Assembly: GCF_024505145.1 (NCBI RefSeq)
Contig: NZ_JANIAA010000031.1
Span: forward strand, 60,386 to 124,385
Direction of reading: 5' to 3'
DNA length: 64,000 nt
Origin: Streptomyces rugosispiralis
GTDB taxonomy: Bacteria > Actinomycetota > Actinomycetes > Streptomycetales > Streptomycetaceae
Shown: in pieces, positions 8,204 through 16,619 of the stretch
Position numbering within the stretch: position 1 is the first letter of the stretch
How the letters are laid out: each line of letters opens with the position of its first letter
The notes under the pieces: generated by a model
Told to the model about the DNA's origin: nothing
The model's database searches: none
Seen by the model: the letters and a program-made list of their open reading frames with translations, nothing else
Position numbers and translations under genes: made by a program

Positions 8204-8259
8204 CGGGGACTCATTCCCCGTTTAACCGAGTGAACGCATAAACGGGGACTCACTCCCCG
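8204..8259. promoter_or_regulatory. pair of 17-bp operators upstream of tetR-MFS
   Basis: CGGGGACTCATTCCCCG (8204-8220) and CGGGGACTCACTCCCCG (8243-8259) differ at one base, and each has 6-bp inverted arms. Flanking TTT/AAA extend the symmetry (CCCCGTTT and AAACGGGG face each other). Centres are 39 bp apart. They lie between the metalloprotease and tetR starts and are likely TetR operators controlling tetR and the exporter. Confidence 0.83.
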
Positions 8260-8373
8260 GAAAAGTTGAAGCTCGAACGTCAAGGCCGGGGCGCGGCGCC
8301 GCCGCCAAGCCGCCGGAGCACCGGCCACCGGATAACCGTACGCGGGAAGCCGTACGCAGAAGGGAGTGCTGTC

Positions 8374-9024
8374 ATGGCCGCCGACACGATGACCGCGAAG
8401 TCCGCACAGCCCCGGCTGCGCGCGGACGCCCTGCGCAACCGGGAGCGCATTGTCGCGGCCGCCCGAGAGGTGATCGTCGAGTGCGGGGCGCACATCCCCC
8501 TCGATGAAATCGCTCGACGGGCGGGGGTCGGCAATGCCACGATCTACCGGCACTTCACGGACCGCCGTGAGCTGATCCACCATGTGGCGCTCTCGGTGAT
8601 GTCCCGTGTCGCCGACCAGGCCGAATCCGCCCTGGCCGAGGAGGACGACACCTTCTCGGCGCTGCGGCGCTTCGTCCACGCCGCGGCGGACGAGCACATC
8701 GGCGCCCTGTGCCTGCTGCTCTCCGACGGCCTCGACAAGGAGCACCCTGATCTCATCGCCACCCGCGACCGTCTGGCGGACGGCGTCGAAGCCCTGATGG
8801 GGGCCGCGAAAACCGACGGCAAACTGCGCACCGACATCGGCGTCGGTGACCTGATGGTCGCGCTCAACCAGCTCACCCGGCCGCTGCCCGGCAGCGCCTG
8901 TGTGGACTTCGAGCCCTTTGTGCACCGGCATCTGCAGCTGTTCCTGGACGGTCTGCAGACCCCGGCGCGCTCGGAACTACCCGGAAAGTCCGTGACCTTG
9001 GAGGATCTGCAGCACCGGCCGTGA
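8374..9024 (+). CDS. TetR-family repressor of the adjacent exporter
   Basis: 216 residues from ATG 8374, chosen because AAGGGAG precedes it; the frame is open further upstream but that part crosses the operators. The HTH reads IPLDEIARRAGVGNATIYRHFTDRRELI. The C-terminal domain (LCLLLSDGLDKEHPDLI, then VGDLMVALNQLTRPLPG) is typical of TetR repressors paired with drug exporters. It is followed after 181 nt by a DHA2 transporter and preceded by two matching palindromes. Confidence 0.88.
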   Translation: MAADTMTAKSAQPRLRADALRNRERIVAAAREVIVECGAHIPLDEIARRAGVGNATIYRHFTDRRELIHHVALSVMSRVADQAESALAEEDDTFSALRRFVHAAADEHIGALCLLLSDGLDKEHPDLIATRDRLADGVEALMGAAKTDGKLRTDIGVGDLMVALNQLTRPLPGSACVDFEPFVHRHLQLFLDGLQTPARSELPGKSVTLEDLQHRP

Positions 9025-9134
9025 CGTGACATAGATCGCATCCGGCCGATCCCGGAGCACCGCTTATTCCGCGCACGTTCACACGTCTTCCTTACGTGCG
9101 TCGTCGCCTCTCGCTACCTCTTATCCAACGGCCT

Positions 9135-9159
9135 GGGCCGGTCTGACCTCGACCGGCCC
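9135..9159. terminator. hairpin between tetR and the transporter gene
   Basis: GGGCCGGT (9135-9142) and ACCGGCCC (9152-9159) form an 8-bp stem with a 9-nt loop, 46 nt before the transporter ATG. It could be a terminator/attenuator for tetR readthrough or a leader structure. No U-run follows. Confidence 0.5.
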
Positions 9160-9205
9160 CTTACGTCCCATTTATCACTCTCCGCACCGCTAGGTAGGCC
9201 CATCC

Positions 9206-10714
9206 ATGCCTGAAACGGCTCGACTCGTCGATCCCCGGCGCTGGAAAGCGCTGATATTCATCGCCCTCGCCCAGCTGATGGTCGTGCTCGACGCGACCAT
9301 CGTGAACATCGCGCTGCCCAGCGCCCAGGCCGACCTCGGCATCTCCGACGGCAACCGGCAGTGGGTCATCACCGCCTACGCCCTCGCCTTCGGCGGACTG
9401 CTGCTGTTCGGTGGCCGGATCGCCGACCTGTGGGGACGCAAGCAGACCTTCATCGTCGGTCTGATCGGCTTCGCCGCCGCCTCGGCCGTCGGCGGTGCCG
9501 CGCTGAACACTCCCATGCTGCTGGGCGCGCGTGCCCTCCAGGGTGTGTTCGGCGCGCTGCTCGCCCCCTCCGCGCTCTCGCTGCTCGCGGTGATGTTCAC
9601 CGACGCCAAGGAGCGCGCCAAGGCGTTCGGTGTCTTCGGTGCCATCGCCGGTGGTGGCGGCGCCGTCGGTCTGATCCTCGGCGGTGTGCTCACCGAGTAC
9701 ATGGACTGGCGCTGGACCTTCTTCGTGAACATCCCGTTCGCCATCATCGCCGCGATCGGCGCGGTCGCCGTGATCCGTGAGCCGGTGGAGAGCCACAACT
9801 CGTCCCGGCTGGACATCCCCGGCGTGATCCTGGCCACCACCGGTCTGGTCTCGCTGGTCTACGGCTTCACCCGCGCCGAGTCCGACGGCTGGTCCGCGGG
9901 CCCGACCATCGGTCTGTTCATCGCCGCGGCCGTGCTGCTGCTCGCCTTCGTGGTCGTCGAGTCGCGGGTGAAGGCGCCGCTGCTGCCGCTGCGCGTGATC
10001 GCCGACCGCAACCGCGGCGGTGTCTACGCCTCGCTGGCCCTCGCCATCATCGGCATGTTCGGCCTGTTCCTCTTCCTCACCTACTACATGCAGATCGTGA
10101 AGGGGTACAGCCCGGTCAGGACCGGCTTCGCCTTCCTGCCGATGGTCGCGGGCATGATCACCGGCTCGACGCAGATCGGCGCCCGGCTGATGACCCGCGT
10201 CCCGGCGCGGCTGCTGATGGGGCCGGGCTTCCTGGTCGCCTCGGTCGGCATGCTGCTGCTGACCCAGATCGACCTGGACACCTCGTACCCGACGCTGATC
10301 CTGCCCGGGTTCCTGCTGCTCGGCCTCGGTATGGGTACCGCCTTCATGCCGGCGATGAGCCTGGCCACGCATGGTGTCGAGCCGCGTGACGCGGGTGTCG
10401 CCTCGGCGATGGTCAACACCTCGCAGCAGGTCGGCGGCGCCATCGGCACCGCGCTGCTGAACACGATCGCGGCGAGCGCCACCACCGAGTACGCGAAGTC
10501 GCATGCGGCGGGGGCCACTTCCCGCACCGCGCTGCAGCTCCAGTCGATGGTGCACGGCTACACCGCCGCCATCTGGTGGGCGGTCGGCATCCTGGTGCTG
10601 GCCGCGGTCATCGCCATCGCGTTCATCAACGCCGGACAGCCGGAGAGCGGTGGCGCGGTCACCGGTTCCGGTGACGGTGCGGCGGAGGACGCGATTCCGG
10701 TGATGGCGCACTGA
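9206..10714 (+). CDS. DHA2-family (EmrB/QacA) MFS drug exporter
   Basis: 502 residues with the 14-helix DHA2 layout. Motif D1/A features are visible: QLMVVLDATIVNIALP in helix 1 (with the DHA2 Asp), FGGRIADLWGRKQTF (motif A, loop 2-3) and GARALQGVFGALLAPSALSLL (motif B/C region, helix 4-5). Later, PRDAGVASAMVNTSQQVGGAIGTALL is the conserved motif of the C-terminal half. It probably exports a cationic or hydrophobic drug by proton antiport, under control of the upstream TetR. The substrate cannot be inferred. Confidence 0.9.
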   Translation: MPETARLVDPRRWKALIFIALAQLMVVLDATIVNIALPSAQADLGISDGNRQWVITAYALAFGGLLLFGGRIADLWGRKQTFIVGLIGFAAASAVGGAALNTPMLLGARALQGVFGALLAPSALSLLAVMFTDAKERAKAFGVFGAIAGGGGAVGLILGGVLTEYMDWRWTFFVNIPFAIIAAIGAVAVIREPVESHNSSRLDIPGVILATTGLVSLVYGFTRAESDGWSAGPTIGLFIAAAVLLLAFVVVESRVKAPLLPLRVIADRNRGGVYASLALAIIGMFGLFLFLTYYMQIVKGYSPVRTGFAFLPMVAGMITGSTQIGARLMTRVPARLLMGPGFLVASVGMLLLTQIDLDTSYPTLILPGFLLLGLGMGTAFMPAMSLATHGVEPRDAGVASAMVNTSQQVGGAIGTALLNTIAASATTEYAKSHAAGATSRTALQLQSMVHGYTAAIWWAVGILVLAAVIAIAFINAGQPESGGAVTGSGDGAAEDAIPVMAH

Positions 10715-10722
10715 TGCGCTGA

Positions 10723-10750
10723 GACTCCCGGCGGCTCTTCGCCGGGAGTC
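10723..10750. terminator. 10-bp hairpin terminator after the exporter
   Basis: GACTCCCGGC, an 8-nt loop GGCTCTTC, then GCCGGGAGTC, starting 9 nt after the transporter stop. Confidence 0.8.
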
Positions 10751-10760
10751 CGTGGGGATG

Positions 10761-10806
10761 CGAAGGCCCCGCTCCTCCTCGAGGCTCGAGGGGAGCGGGG
10801 CCTTCG
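10761..10806. terminator. 15-bp perfect hairpin, second terminator
   Basis: CGAAGGCCCCGCTCC (10761-10775) pairs perfectly with GGAGCGGGGCCTTCG (10792-10806). Together with the previous hairpin it separates the exporter from the convergent MarR gene. It probably works in both directions. Confidence 0.82.
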
Positions 10807-10816
10807 CGCGTCCCGT

Positions 10817-10911
10817 TCCAGGGCCTTCAGGTTCCAGGGCCGCCAGGGTCTTCCGGGCTTCCACGGCTTCCAGGGCCTCCAGGGCCTCCAGGGCCTCCAG
10901 AGCCTTCAGGG
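10817..10911. repeat. degenerate 9-nt tandem repeat (CCAGGGCCT)
   Basis: A run of CCAGGGCCT-like units, cleanest from about 10868 to 10905, fills the gap between the terminators and the stop codon of the MarR gene. Confidence 0.7.
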
Positions 10912-10918
10912 CGTGGCG

Positions 10919-11419
10919 TCAGCGCAGCCAGGGGAGGTCGGCGCCCGCCGGCTGGAGGCCGTCCGCGATGATCCGGCATGCGGCGCCGAACTGCTCGACC
11001 TGCTCGGGGGTCAGCCGGTCGAAGATGGCCGTCCGTACGGCGGTGACATGGCCGGGGGCGGTGTCCCGCAGCACCTTGAGCCCCTTGTCGGTCAGGACCG
11101 CGTTCTGTCCGCGCTTGTCGTCGGGGCAGTCCTCACGCCGGACCCAGCCGTCCTTCTCCATGCGCGCGACGGCGTGGGACAGCCGGGAGCGGGTGATCTT
11201 GGCGGCCTCGGCCAGTTCGGTCATCCGCATCCGGTGACGAGGCGCCCAGGAGAGCTTCACCAGCAGGCCGTAGTAGACGTGCGGCATGCCCGCGTCGCGC
11301 TGCAACTGGCGGTCGAGGTGGTCCTCCAGGAGCATGCTCGCCTGGACATACGCCTGCCAACTGCGCTGTTCGTCTTCGGTCAGCCAACGCGGCTCGTCGG
11401 TGTCTGAGGGGGTTTTCAT
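10919..11419 (-). CDS. MarR-family transcriptional regulator
   Basis: 166 residues from ATG 11419 (a GTG at 11431 is a possible alternative start). The winged helix is visible as MRMTELAEAAKITRSRLSHAVARMEKDGWVRREDCPDDKRGQNAVLTDKG, which covers the recognition helix and the wing with the conserved D-R pair. It is divergent from a DODA-type dioxygenase gene with a perfect palindrome between them. It likely represses that gene and itself in response to a phenolic or quinone compound (inference). Confidence 0.87.
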   Translation of the reverse strand: MKTPSDTDEPRWLTEDEQRSWQAYVQASMLLEDHLDRQLQRDAGMPHVYYGLLVKLSWAPRHRMRMTELAEAAKITRSRLSHAVARMEKDGWVRREDCPDDKRGQNAVLTDKGLKVLRDTAPGHVTAVRTAIFDRLTPEQVEQFGAACRIIADGLQPAGADLPWLR

Positions 11420-11490
11420 GGCGTCGTCCACGCGTCCATTCTAAGGAATTCTCTTTGAATCTTAAATAACTGTGCGCTACAGTGACAGAT

Positions 11491-11514
11491 GATTGCTTGA
11501 TATTTCAAGCAATC
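11491..11514. promoter_or_regulatory. MarR operator palindrome
   Basis: GATTGCTTGA-TATT-TCAAGCAATC is a perfect 10-bp inverted repeat with a 4-nt spacer in the MarR/dioxygenase divergent promoter region. The core TTGA-N4-TCAA is typical of MarR sites. It lies 34 nt before the dioxygenase ATG. Confidence 0.85.
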
Positions 11515-11547
11515 TGAGTGAGCTCTGCCGACTGACGAGGAGTCCTC

Positions 11548-12330
11548 ATGTCCGCGCTCGACGGGCGCATGCCCGCGCTCTACCTCAGCCATGGTGCTCC
11601 GCCGCTCGCCGACGATCCGGTCTGGCCGGGACAGCTCGCCGCCTGGGCCACCGGCCTGCCCCGGCCCAACGCCATTCTCATGATCTCCGCTCACTGGGAA
11701 GAGGCGCCCCTGGCGATCGGCGCCACCCAACAGGTGCCTCTGGTCTATGACTTCTGGGGTTTCCCTCAGCACTATTACCAGGTGCGGTACGCCGCGCCGG
11801 GCGCGCCCGAACTCGCCGAGCGGATCCGCAAGACGCTGCGCACGGCGGGTACCCCGGTGCAGGACATCCCCGACCGGGGGCTGGACCACGGGGCCTATGT
11901 GCCCCTGGTCGAGATGTATCCGGAGGCCGAAGTCCCGGTCCTCCAGGTCTCGATGCCGACCCTCGACCCGCGGAAGCTGATGGAGATCGGCCGAAAGCTG
12001 GCGCCGCTGCGGGACGAGGGCGTCCTGATCGTCGGCAGTGGCTTCTTCACCCACAACCTGGCCGCGCTACGGCAGACGGGCCCGATGCCGCCCAGTTGGT
12101 CGGCCGAGTTCGACGACTGGGGGCAGCGGGCGCTGGACGCGCAGGACATCGACGCGCTGCTGGACTTCGAGCACATGGCCCCGGCCGCGGGGCTGGCCCA
12201 TCCGCGTACCGAACACTTCGCGCCGTTGTTCGTCACGCTGGGCGCGGCGGAGGCGGAGCTGCGCAGCCAGCGGAGTGTGATCGACGGGTTCTGGATGGGG
12301 CTGGCGAAGCGGTCGTTGCAGTTCGGGTGA
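11548..12330 (+). CDS. DODA/YgiD-type extradiol ring-cleavage dioxygenase
   Basis: 260 residues, class III (LigB fold) extradiol dioxygenase. Recognised by LSHGAPPLA (metal His near the N-terminus), MISAHWEE (second metal His), YDFWGFPQHYYQVRY and GLDHGAYVPLVEMYP, the family signature with the catalytic His. The family opens catechols such as DOPA at the 4,5 position using Fe(II) or Zn. Divergent from a MarR regulator, which suggests induction by an aromatic compound. The physiological substrate is unknown. Confidence 0.87.
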   Translation: MSALDGRMPALYLSHGAPPLADDPVWPGQLAAWATGLPRPNAILMISAHWEEAPLAIGATQQVPLVYDFWGFPQHYYQVRYAAPGAPELAERIRKTLRTAGTPVQDIPDRGLDHGAYVPLVEMYPEAEVPVLQVSMPTLDPRKLMEIGRKLAPLRDEGVLIVGSGFFTHNLAALRQTGPMPPSWSAEFDDWGQRALDAQDIDALLDFEHMAPAAGLAHPRTEHFAPLFVTLGAAEAELRSQRSVIDGFWMGLAKRSLQFG

Positions 12331-12468
12331 GGGGGTGAGGGGGTGCGGGGGTTGAGGGGTGCGGGGGCGAGGGCGTGAGGGGTGAGAGGTGGGTGCGGGA
12401 GTGAGGGGGCGCGGGGCGGCTGAGGGCCTTGGGGCTTGGGGCTTGGCACGGAGTGGCATGTGCCCTTG

Positions 12469-13602
12469 TCAGAGCACCGGGTCGATCATCGCGCAGGCGT
12501 GCAGTGCGGCGGCCAGGGCCGTCGGGTCCGTGCCCCGGGCGACATCGAGGGCGGTGTCGGTCAGCTTGATGGCGTGCTCATCGCCGTGCGCGGCGGCGTG
12601 GGCGAAGACCTCCTCGGGGGTGACGCCCGCCACGGCCGGCAGCCGGTCGGCCGGGAGCGGCTCGTGCGGCGCGTACACCGCCGTGACCGCGGCGCTCGCC
12701 GCCCATGCGGCGTCCAGGCTCGGCACCCACAGCTCGCGCGGCAGCGCGGGCAGGGTGCGCAGGACGGCGTTGGGCGCGGTCGCGGCGTGGACCAGCATGA
12801 TCGGTTCGCCGTGGCCGTGGGTGGCGTAGCGGTACGTCGCGGCCCGTACCAGCTCGGTGAGCCGTCGGCGCGCCTCCTCGGGCTGGTCGGCGGGGTGGTC
12901 GGGGGTGCCGGGGCCGTCGGGGGCGGGGTCGGTCGTCCGGCTGGGCCGTGAGGGGGACGGCCGGGCGGGCTGCGAGGCGGTGGGCGGCCAGGTGGGGAAG
13001 GCGGTGAGCCGGGCCAGCCGTTCCCGTATGCCACCGCTCTGGTCGGCGATCGGCTCCACGGCGGCCAGCGCGTCGGCCGCCGATCCGGAGGTGGGGCCCG
13101 GCCGCCGGTGGAGCGGCGGCAGCGGGTCGTGGCGGGCGGCCCAGTAGCCGAGGGCGTGGGCCAGTTCGGCGGTGCGGGGAGCGGCCGTCGTGCCCGGGTC
13201 GTCCAGCAGGGTCCGTACGGCGTGGCCGACGCGGATCACCGGATGGGTCGCGCCGCCGGCGATGCCCGGCAGCAGTCGCGGCCACCACACGGCGAGCACG
13301 TCCTGCCAGGGGCGGTCGGCGAGCTCCCGGTCGAAGTAGGCGGGCCAGTCGGCGAGCCGGCGTGGATCGCCGAGCGCCTCGCGCCAGTTGCGTTCGGTGA
13401 TCGGGGCGTACGCGGACGGCATCTCCTCCAGCTTCTCGCGATAGCGGTCCAGCCAGCGGTGCACTGCGCGCCCCTGGCCGTGGCGCACCAGTGCCTCCAC
13501 GGCCATCGGCGCGTGATTGCTCAGCCATCCGTGGCGCTCGGGGCCGGAGGCGTGCAGTCGCTCGAGGGCTTCGTCGAGGGTTCCACTCGTGTCGTCTGTC
13601 AT
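12469..13602 (-). CDS. questin-oxidase-like protein (DUF4243, Baeyer-Villiger type)
   Basis: 377 residues. Recognised by the N-terminal segment ERHGWLSNHAPMAVEAL, by GGATHPVIRVGHAVRTL in the middle, and by the C-terminal HACAMIDPVL. These recur in questin oxidases and bacterial relatives. The fungal enzyme opens an anthraquinone ring. The bacterial role is unknown. A Pro/Ser-rich insert (about residues 205-240) looks low complexity. It stands alone between a dioxygenase gene and a repeat array. The 138-nt gap after the dioxygenase is G-rich and repetitive. Confidence 0.78.
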   Translation of the reverse strand: MTDDTSGTLDEALERLHASGPERHGWLSNHAPMAVEALVRHGQGRAVHRWLDRYREKLEEMPSAYAPITERNWREALGDPRRLADWPAYFDRELADRPWQDVLAVWWPRLLPGIAGGATHPVIRVGHAVRTLLDDPGTTAAPRTAELAHALGYWAARHDPLPPLHRRPGPTSGSAADALAAVEPIADQSGGIRERLARLTAFPTWPPTASQPARPSPSRPSRTTDPAPDGPGTPDHPADQPEEARRRLTELVRAATYRYATHGHGEPIMLVHAATAPNAVLRTLPALPRELWVPSLDAAWAASAAVTAVYAPHEPLPADRLPAVAGVTPEEVFAHAAAHGDEHAIKLTDTALDVARGTDPTALAAALHACAMIDPVL

Positions 13603-13692
13603 GAGCTCACGCTAGGGAGGGCGGGGCGGCCCCGGAACGGACCGGGGACGGAAGCGTGCGGGGACGAATGGCCTAAGCCGGGCCGCGCCCGA

Positions 13693-13788
13693 GGGCCGGT
13701 CCGGGCCCATCTTGGAGGGCCGGTCCGGGCCCACCTTGGAGGGCCGGTCCGGGCCCACCTTGGAGGGCCGGTCCGGGCCCACCTTGGA
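13693..13788. repeat. 24-nt tandem repeat, 4 copies
   Basis: Four near-identical 24-nt units, beginning GGGCCGGTCCGGGCCC, start at 13693, 13717, 13741 and 13765; a partial unit follows. Each has a short GGGCC/GGCCC hairpin. The array lies directly after the stop of the small membrane gene (minus strand). Confidence 0.9.
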
Positions 13789-13798
13789 GGGCTGAGGG

Positions 13799-14242
13799 TC
13801 ACTGCCGGGGGTGTTCCGCCCGTACGTGGAAGACGTGGAAGACGTAGAACGACATGCCCGCCATCACGACCCCCGCCCCCAGCCCGATCCCCGAGGACCG
13901 GTACACCGAGCCTCCGCTCACGGAGTGCAGAAAGCCGACCGCACAGCCGAAGACCGCCCCGTAGAGCGCGGCCCGGATCTCCGGCATCAGGCCCGGCGTC
14001 AACCTGCCGAGGGCGTAGCAGAGCGCCCCGACCACCGCCCCCGACACCACGCCGAAGATTGCGGCCGTGGGAATGGTGGAGCCCTGGTTGTGGGTCACGA
14101 ACATCACCCAGCCGCCGTGGAGCACCCCCAGAGCGGCTGGGACGCCCCAGGAGGCGGAGAGGTGCGGGTGGAGCGGGAGCCGCGGATGGCGGTGGTGGCC
14201 CACGGGGGCAGTGAGGGCTGTGGGGGCTGTGGGGGCATTCAT
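13799..14242 (-). CDS. 147-aa membrane protein
   Basis: Start ATG 14242 is set by a perfect AGGAGG six nt upstream. The product has a His/Pro-rich N-terminus and about four hydrophobic segments, with GVVSGAVVGALCYALGRL and ALYGAVFGCAVGFLHSVSGG resembling tandem Gly-zipper helices, and ends in FHVFHVRAEHPRQ. I do not recognise the family. It could be a small integral membrane protein with a repeated helix pair. No operon partner is seen. Confidence 0.65.
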   Translation of the reverse strand: MNAPTAPTALTAPVGHHRHPRLPLHPHLSASWGVPAALGVLHGGWVMFVTHNQGSTIPTAAIFGVVSGAVVGALCYALGRLTPGLMPEIRAALYGAVFGCAVGFLHSVSGGSVYRSSGIGLGAGVVMAGMSFYVFHVFHVRAEHPRQ

Positions 14243-14523
14243 GCGGAACCTCCTCGTCGCCGCGTCCCCGCCCTGACCTGTCACTTTGACCTGTCACTTT
14301 CCAGCGCACACCCATGCGGAGGGGCGGGCAACCCGGCGCGATGGGCCATTCGGGCAACCGGCAGCCCGCGAGATTCGTCTTGACAGATGAGAGAAGGGCG
14401 GAAGAGCCGTGGAAGGCAGCCGCACAGGGGGTCTGACCTGCGCTTCCCGGTGTTTCGGCAGTGTGCTGACCCGCGTGTGGCTGGACAGGATACTGCATGA
14501 TCGTAAAAAGGTGGGGACCTGAT

Positions 14524-14550
14524 GGGAATTCTGTCCTGATTCCAGTCGTT
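14524..14550 (+). promoter_or_regulatory. SigR-type promoter of hrdD
   Basis: GGGAAT (14524-14529), 18 nt, then GTT (14548-14550). This is an exact match to the SigR consensus GGGAAT-N18/19-GTT. By established knowledge hrdD of S. coelicolor is a member of the SigR disulphide-stress regulon. It lies 78 nt before the hrdD ATG. Confidence 0.87.
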
Positions 14551-14627
14551 GTTTCCTTCGGACGGGGCACCCGACATCGGAGAGTCCGTCCATAGTCCGC
14601 GCCCGATCCATCTGTAAGGGAGCACGC

Positions 14628-15632
14628 ATGGCAACCCGTGCCGTCGCCCGTAATCAGTCCGCCGCCGGTGGTGGCGCTGATGGGGCCAACAGCGTTCGCG
14701 CCTCAGGCGGGGAGATCGCCGATCGCGACCTGGTCGGCATGTATCTCGACGAGATCGCTCGCACCCCGTTGCTGGACGCGGCGAAGGAGGTCGAGCTTTC
14801 TCAGTCCATCGAAGCGGGGGTGTATGCCCAGCAGATCCTGGACGGGGAGGTTGAGGACACCCCTGCCGCAGGTGCGAGCCGCGAGGAGCTGGAGGCGATA
14901 GCCGCCGAAGGTGCCCGCGCCAAGGACATCTTCATCCGCTCCAACCTGCGCCTCGTCGTGGCTGTGGCGCGCCGCTATCCGCGCAGTGGGCTACCCCTGC
15001 TCGACCTGATCCAGGAGGGCAACGCGGGCCTGGTGCGCGCGGTGGAGAAGTTCGACTACACGAAGGGCTTCAAGTTCTCGACCTATGCCACGTGGTGGAT
15101 CCGTCAGGCCATCACGCGCTCGATCGCGGATCAGTCCCGTACGATCCGGCTGCCCGTCCACCTGGTCGAGGAGCTCGGCCGGATCCGCCGGGTGCAGCGG
15201 GAGTTCAACCGTGAGCACGGCCGCGAGCCGGAGCACGCCGAGATCGCCGAGGAGCTCGGCTCCACGATGGAGCGGGTCTCGGATGTGCTCGACTGGGCCC
15301 GCGACCCGGTCAGTCTGAACATGTCGGTCGACGACGAAGGGGAGACCCAGTTCGGCGATCTGCTGGAGGACACCTCGGCCGTCTCGCCCGAGCAGTCGGT
15401 GATGACGCTGCTGCGCAGCGAGGAGCTGGAGGACCTGATCGGCCGCCTCGACGACCGCACCGCCTCCATCATCAAGGCGCGGTACGGCATCGACGACGGC
15501 CGGGAGCGCACCCTGACCGAGGTCGGCAAGCAGCATGGCCTCACGCGTGAGCGAATCCGCCAGATCGAGAAGCACGCATTGCTTGAGCTGAAGAAGATGG
15601 CCCGCCAGACCGGTTTCGACGCAGCGGCTTGA
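14628..15632 (+). CDS. hrdD: group 2 principal-like sigma factor HrdD
   Basis: 334 residues with the full sigma-70 core: region 1.2 GEIADRDLVGMYLDEIARTPLL, region 2 LRLVVAVARRYPRSGLPLLDLIQEGN and FSTYATWWIRQAITRSI, region 3 and region 4 RERTLTEVGKQHGLTRERIRQIEKHALLELKK. It lacks the long acidic N-terminal region of HrdB. The start MATRAVARNQSA and the spacing fit HrdD rather than HrdA or HrdC. It directs RNA polymerase to HrdB-like promoters. A SigR promoter upstream links it to thiol-oxidative stress. Confidence 0.9.
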   Translation: MATRAVARNQSAAGGGADGANSVRASGGEIADRDLVGMYLDEIARTPLLDAAKEVELSQSIEAGVYAQQILDGEVEDTPAAGASREELEAIAAEGARAKDIFIRSNLRLVVAVARRYPRSGLPLLDLIQEGNAGLVRAVEKFDYTKGFKFSTYATWWIRQAITRSIADQSRTIRLPVHLVEELGRIRRVQREFNREHGREPEHAEIAEELGSTMERVSDVLDWARDPVSLNMSVDDEGETQFGDLLEDTSAVSPEQSVMTLLRSEELEDLIGRLDDRTASIIKARYGIDDGRERTLTEVGKQHGLTRERIRQIEKHALLELKKMARQTGFDAAA

Positions 15633-15683
15633 GTTCTCAGGCCGGCAGACCCCAGTCACCACTTACCCTCCAACCCCTGGACC

Positions 15684-15720
15684 GAGCCCCGGCGCCTCCC
15701 CCCCCCCGGCGCCGGGGCTC
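15684..15720. terminator. 13-bp perfect hairpin terminator after hrdD
   Basis: GAGCCCCGGCGCC (15684-15696) and GGCGCCGGGGCTC (15708-15720) with an 11-nt loop that is nearly all C. Confidence 0.88.
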
Positions 15721-15763
15721 GCTTCTGTCTATCTGCCTGTTGGGGTCCGGGGGGAGGGGGAGG

Positions 15764-15838
15764 GAGCTTGTGGGGTCTGGTGGTGGGGGAGCTTTTGGGG
15801 TCTGGTGGTGGGGGAGCTTGTGGGGTCTGAGGGTGGGG
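15764..15838. repeat. 25-nt tandem repeat, 3 copies
   Basis: GAGCTTKTGGGGTCTGRKGG units start at 15764, 15789 and 15814 with a partial copy at 15839. Together with the hrdD terminator they fill the gap to the SDR stop codon. Confidence 0.85.
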
Positions 15839-15853
15839 GAGCGACCGGTCGGA

Positions 15854-16591
15854 TCAGACCGCGAAGCCGCCGTCCACGGCGATCGACGCCCCGGTGATAT
15901 AGCGGCCGCTGTTGCCCGCGAGATGGGCCACGGTCGCCGCGATCTCCGTGGGGCGGCCGTAGCGCCCGAGCGCGGTGAAGCCGCTCTGGAAGGCGGCGTT
16001 CTCGCCGTCGGCCGGGTTCATATCGGTGTCCACGGGGCCGGGGTGGATCAGGTTGGCCGTGATTCCGCGCGGGCCGAGCTCACGGGCCAGGGCCTTGGTG
16101 AGGCCGGTGAGCGCGGTCTTGCTGGTCGCGTAGAGGCTGCCACCGGGGAAGGCGACCCGCTCGGCCATGCAACTGCCGATGTTGATGATCCGCCCGCCGT
16201 CGGCCATATGCTCGACGGCCGCCTGCGCCAGGAGGAACGGCGCCCGGATGTTCACGGCGAGGACCCGGTCCACATCGTCCAGCGACAGTTCGGCGATGGA
16301 GCCGAGGACGCCGATGCCCGCGTTGTTGACCAGGATGTCCAGACGGCCGAACTCGGCGGCCGTCCCCTCCACGGCGGCCCGCACCGCCTGCGCGTCGGCG
16401 CCGTCCGCCCGCACAGCCCAGGCGCGGCGGCCGAGCACCTTGATCCGGTCGACGACATCCGCCGCGCGCTTGGCCTGGCTTTGGTAGGTCAGGGCGACAT
16501 CGGCGCCCTCCTCGGCGAGCCGGATCGCCACGGCCTCACCGATGCCCCGGCTGCCACCGGTGACCAGGGCCACCTTGCCGTCGAGTGTCAT
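15854..16591 (-). CDS. short-chain dehydrogenase/reductase (FabG-like)
   Basis: 245 residues, classical SDR. TGGSRGIG (about residues 11-18) binds NAD(P), NNAG is at about 89-92, the catalytic Ser is in IGSCM and YATSK carries the catalytic Tyr and Lys. The C-terminus ITGASIAVDGGFAV is the usual substrate/tetramer end. AGGAGAAGG precedes the ATG. A stand-alone gene, so the substrate is unknown. Its promoter region contains five 19-nt direct repeats. Confidence 0.87.
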   Translation of the reverse strand: MTLDGKVALVTGGSRGIGEAVAIRLAEEGADVALTYQSQAKRAADVVDRIKVLGRRAWAVRADGADAQAVRAAVEGTAAEFGRLDILVNNAGIGVLGSIAELSLDDVDRVLAVNIRAPFLLAQAAVEHMADGGRIINIGSCMAERVAFPGGSLYATSKTALTGLTKALARELGPRGITANLIHPGPVDTDMNPADGENAAFQSGFTALGRYGRPTEIAATVAHLAGNSGRYITGASIAVDGGFAV

Positions 16592-16619
16592 GCCTTCTCC
16601 TCTATTCCTGGTATTCCTG

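Noticed and set aside
10719..10806. Riboswitch or RNA gene suggested by two strong hairpins
   Set aside because: The stems are simple perfect inverted repeats directly behind a stop codon, as expected for terminators, with no conserved internal loops.
13693..13788. CRISPR array suggested by four evenly spaced repeats
   Set aside because: Units are directly adjacent with no spacers and no cas genes nearby; it is a simple tandem repeat. The same applies to 3101-3188 and 15764-15838.
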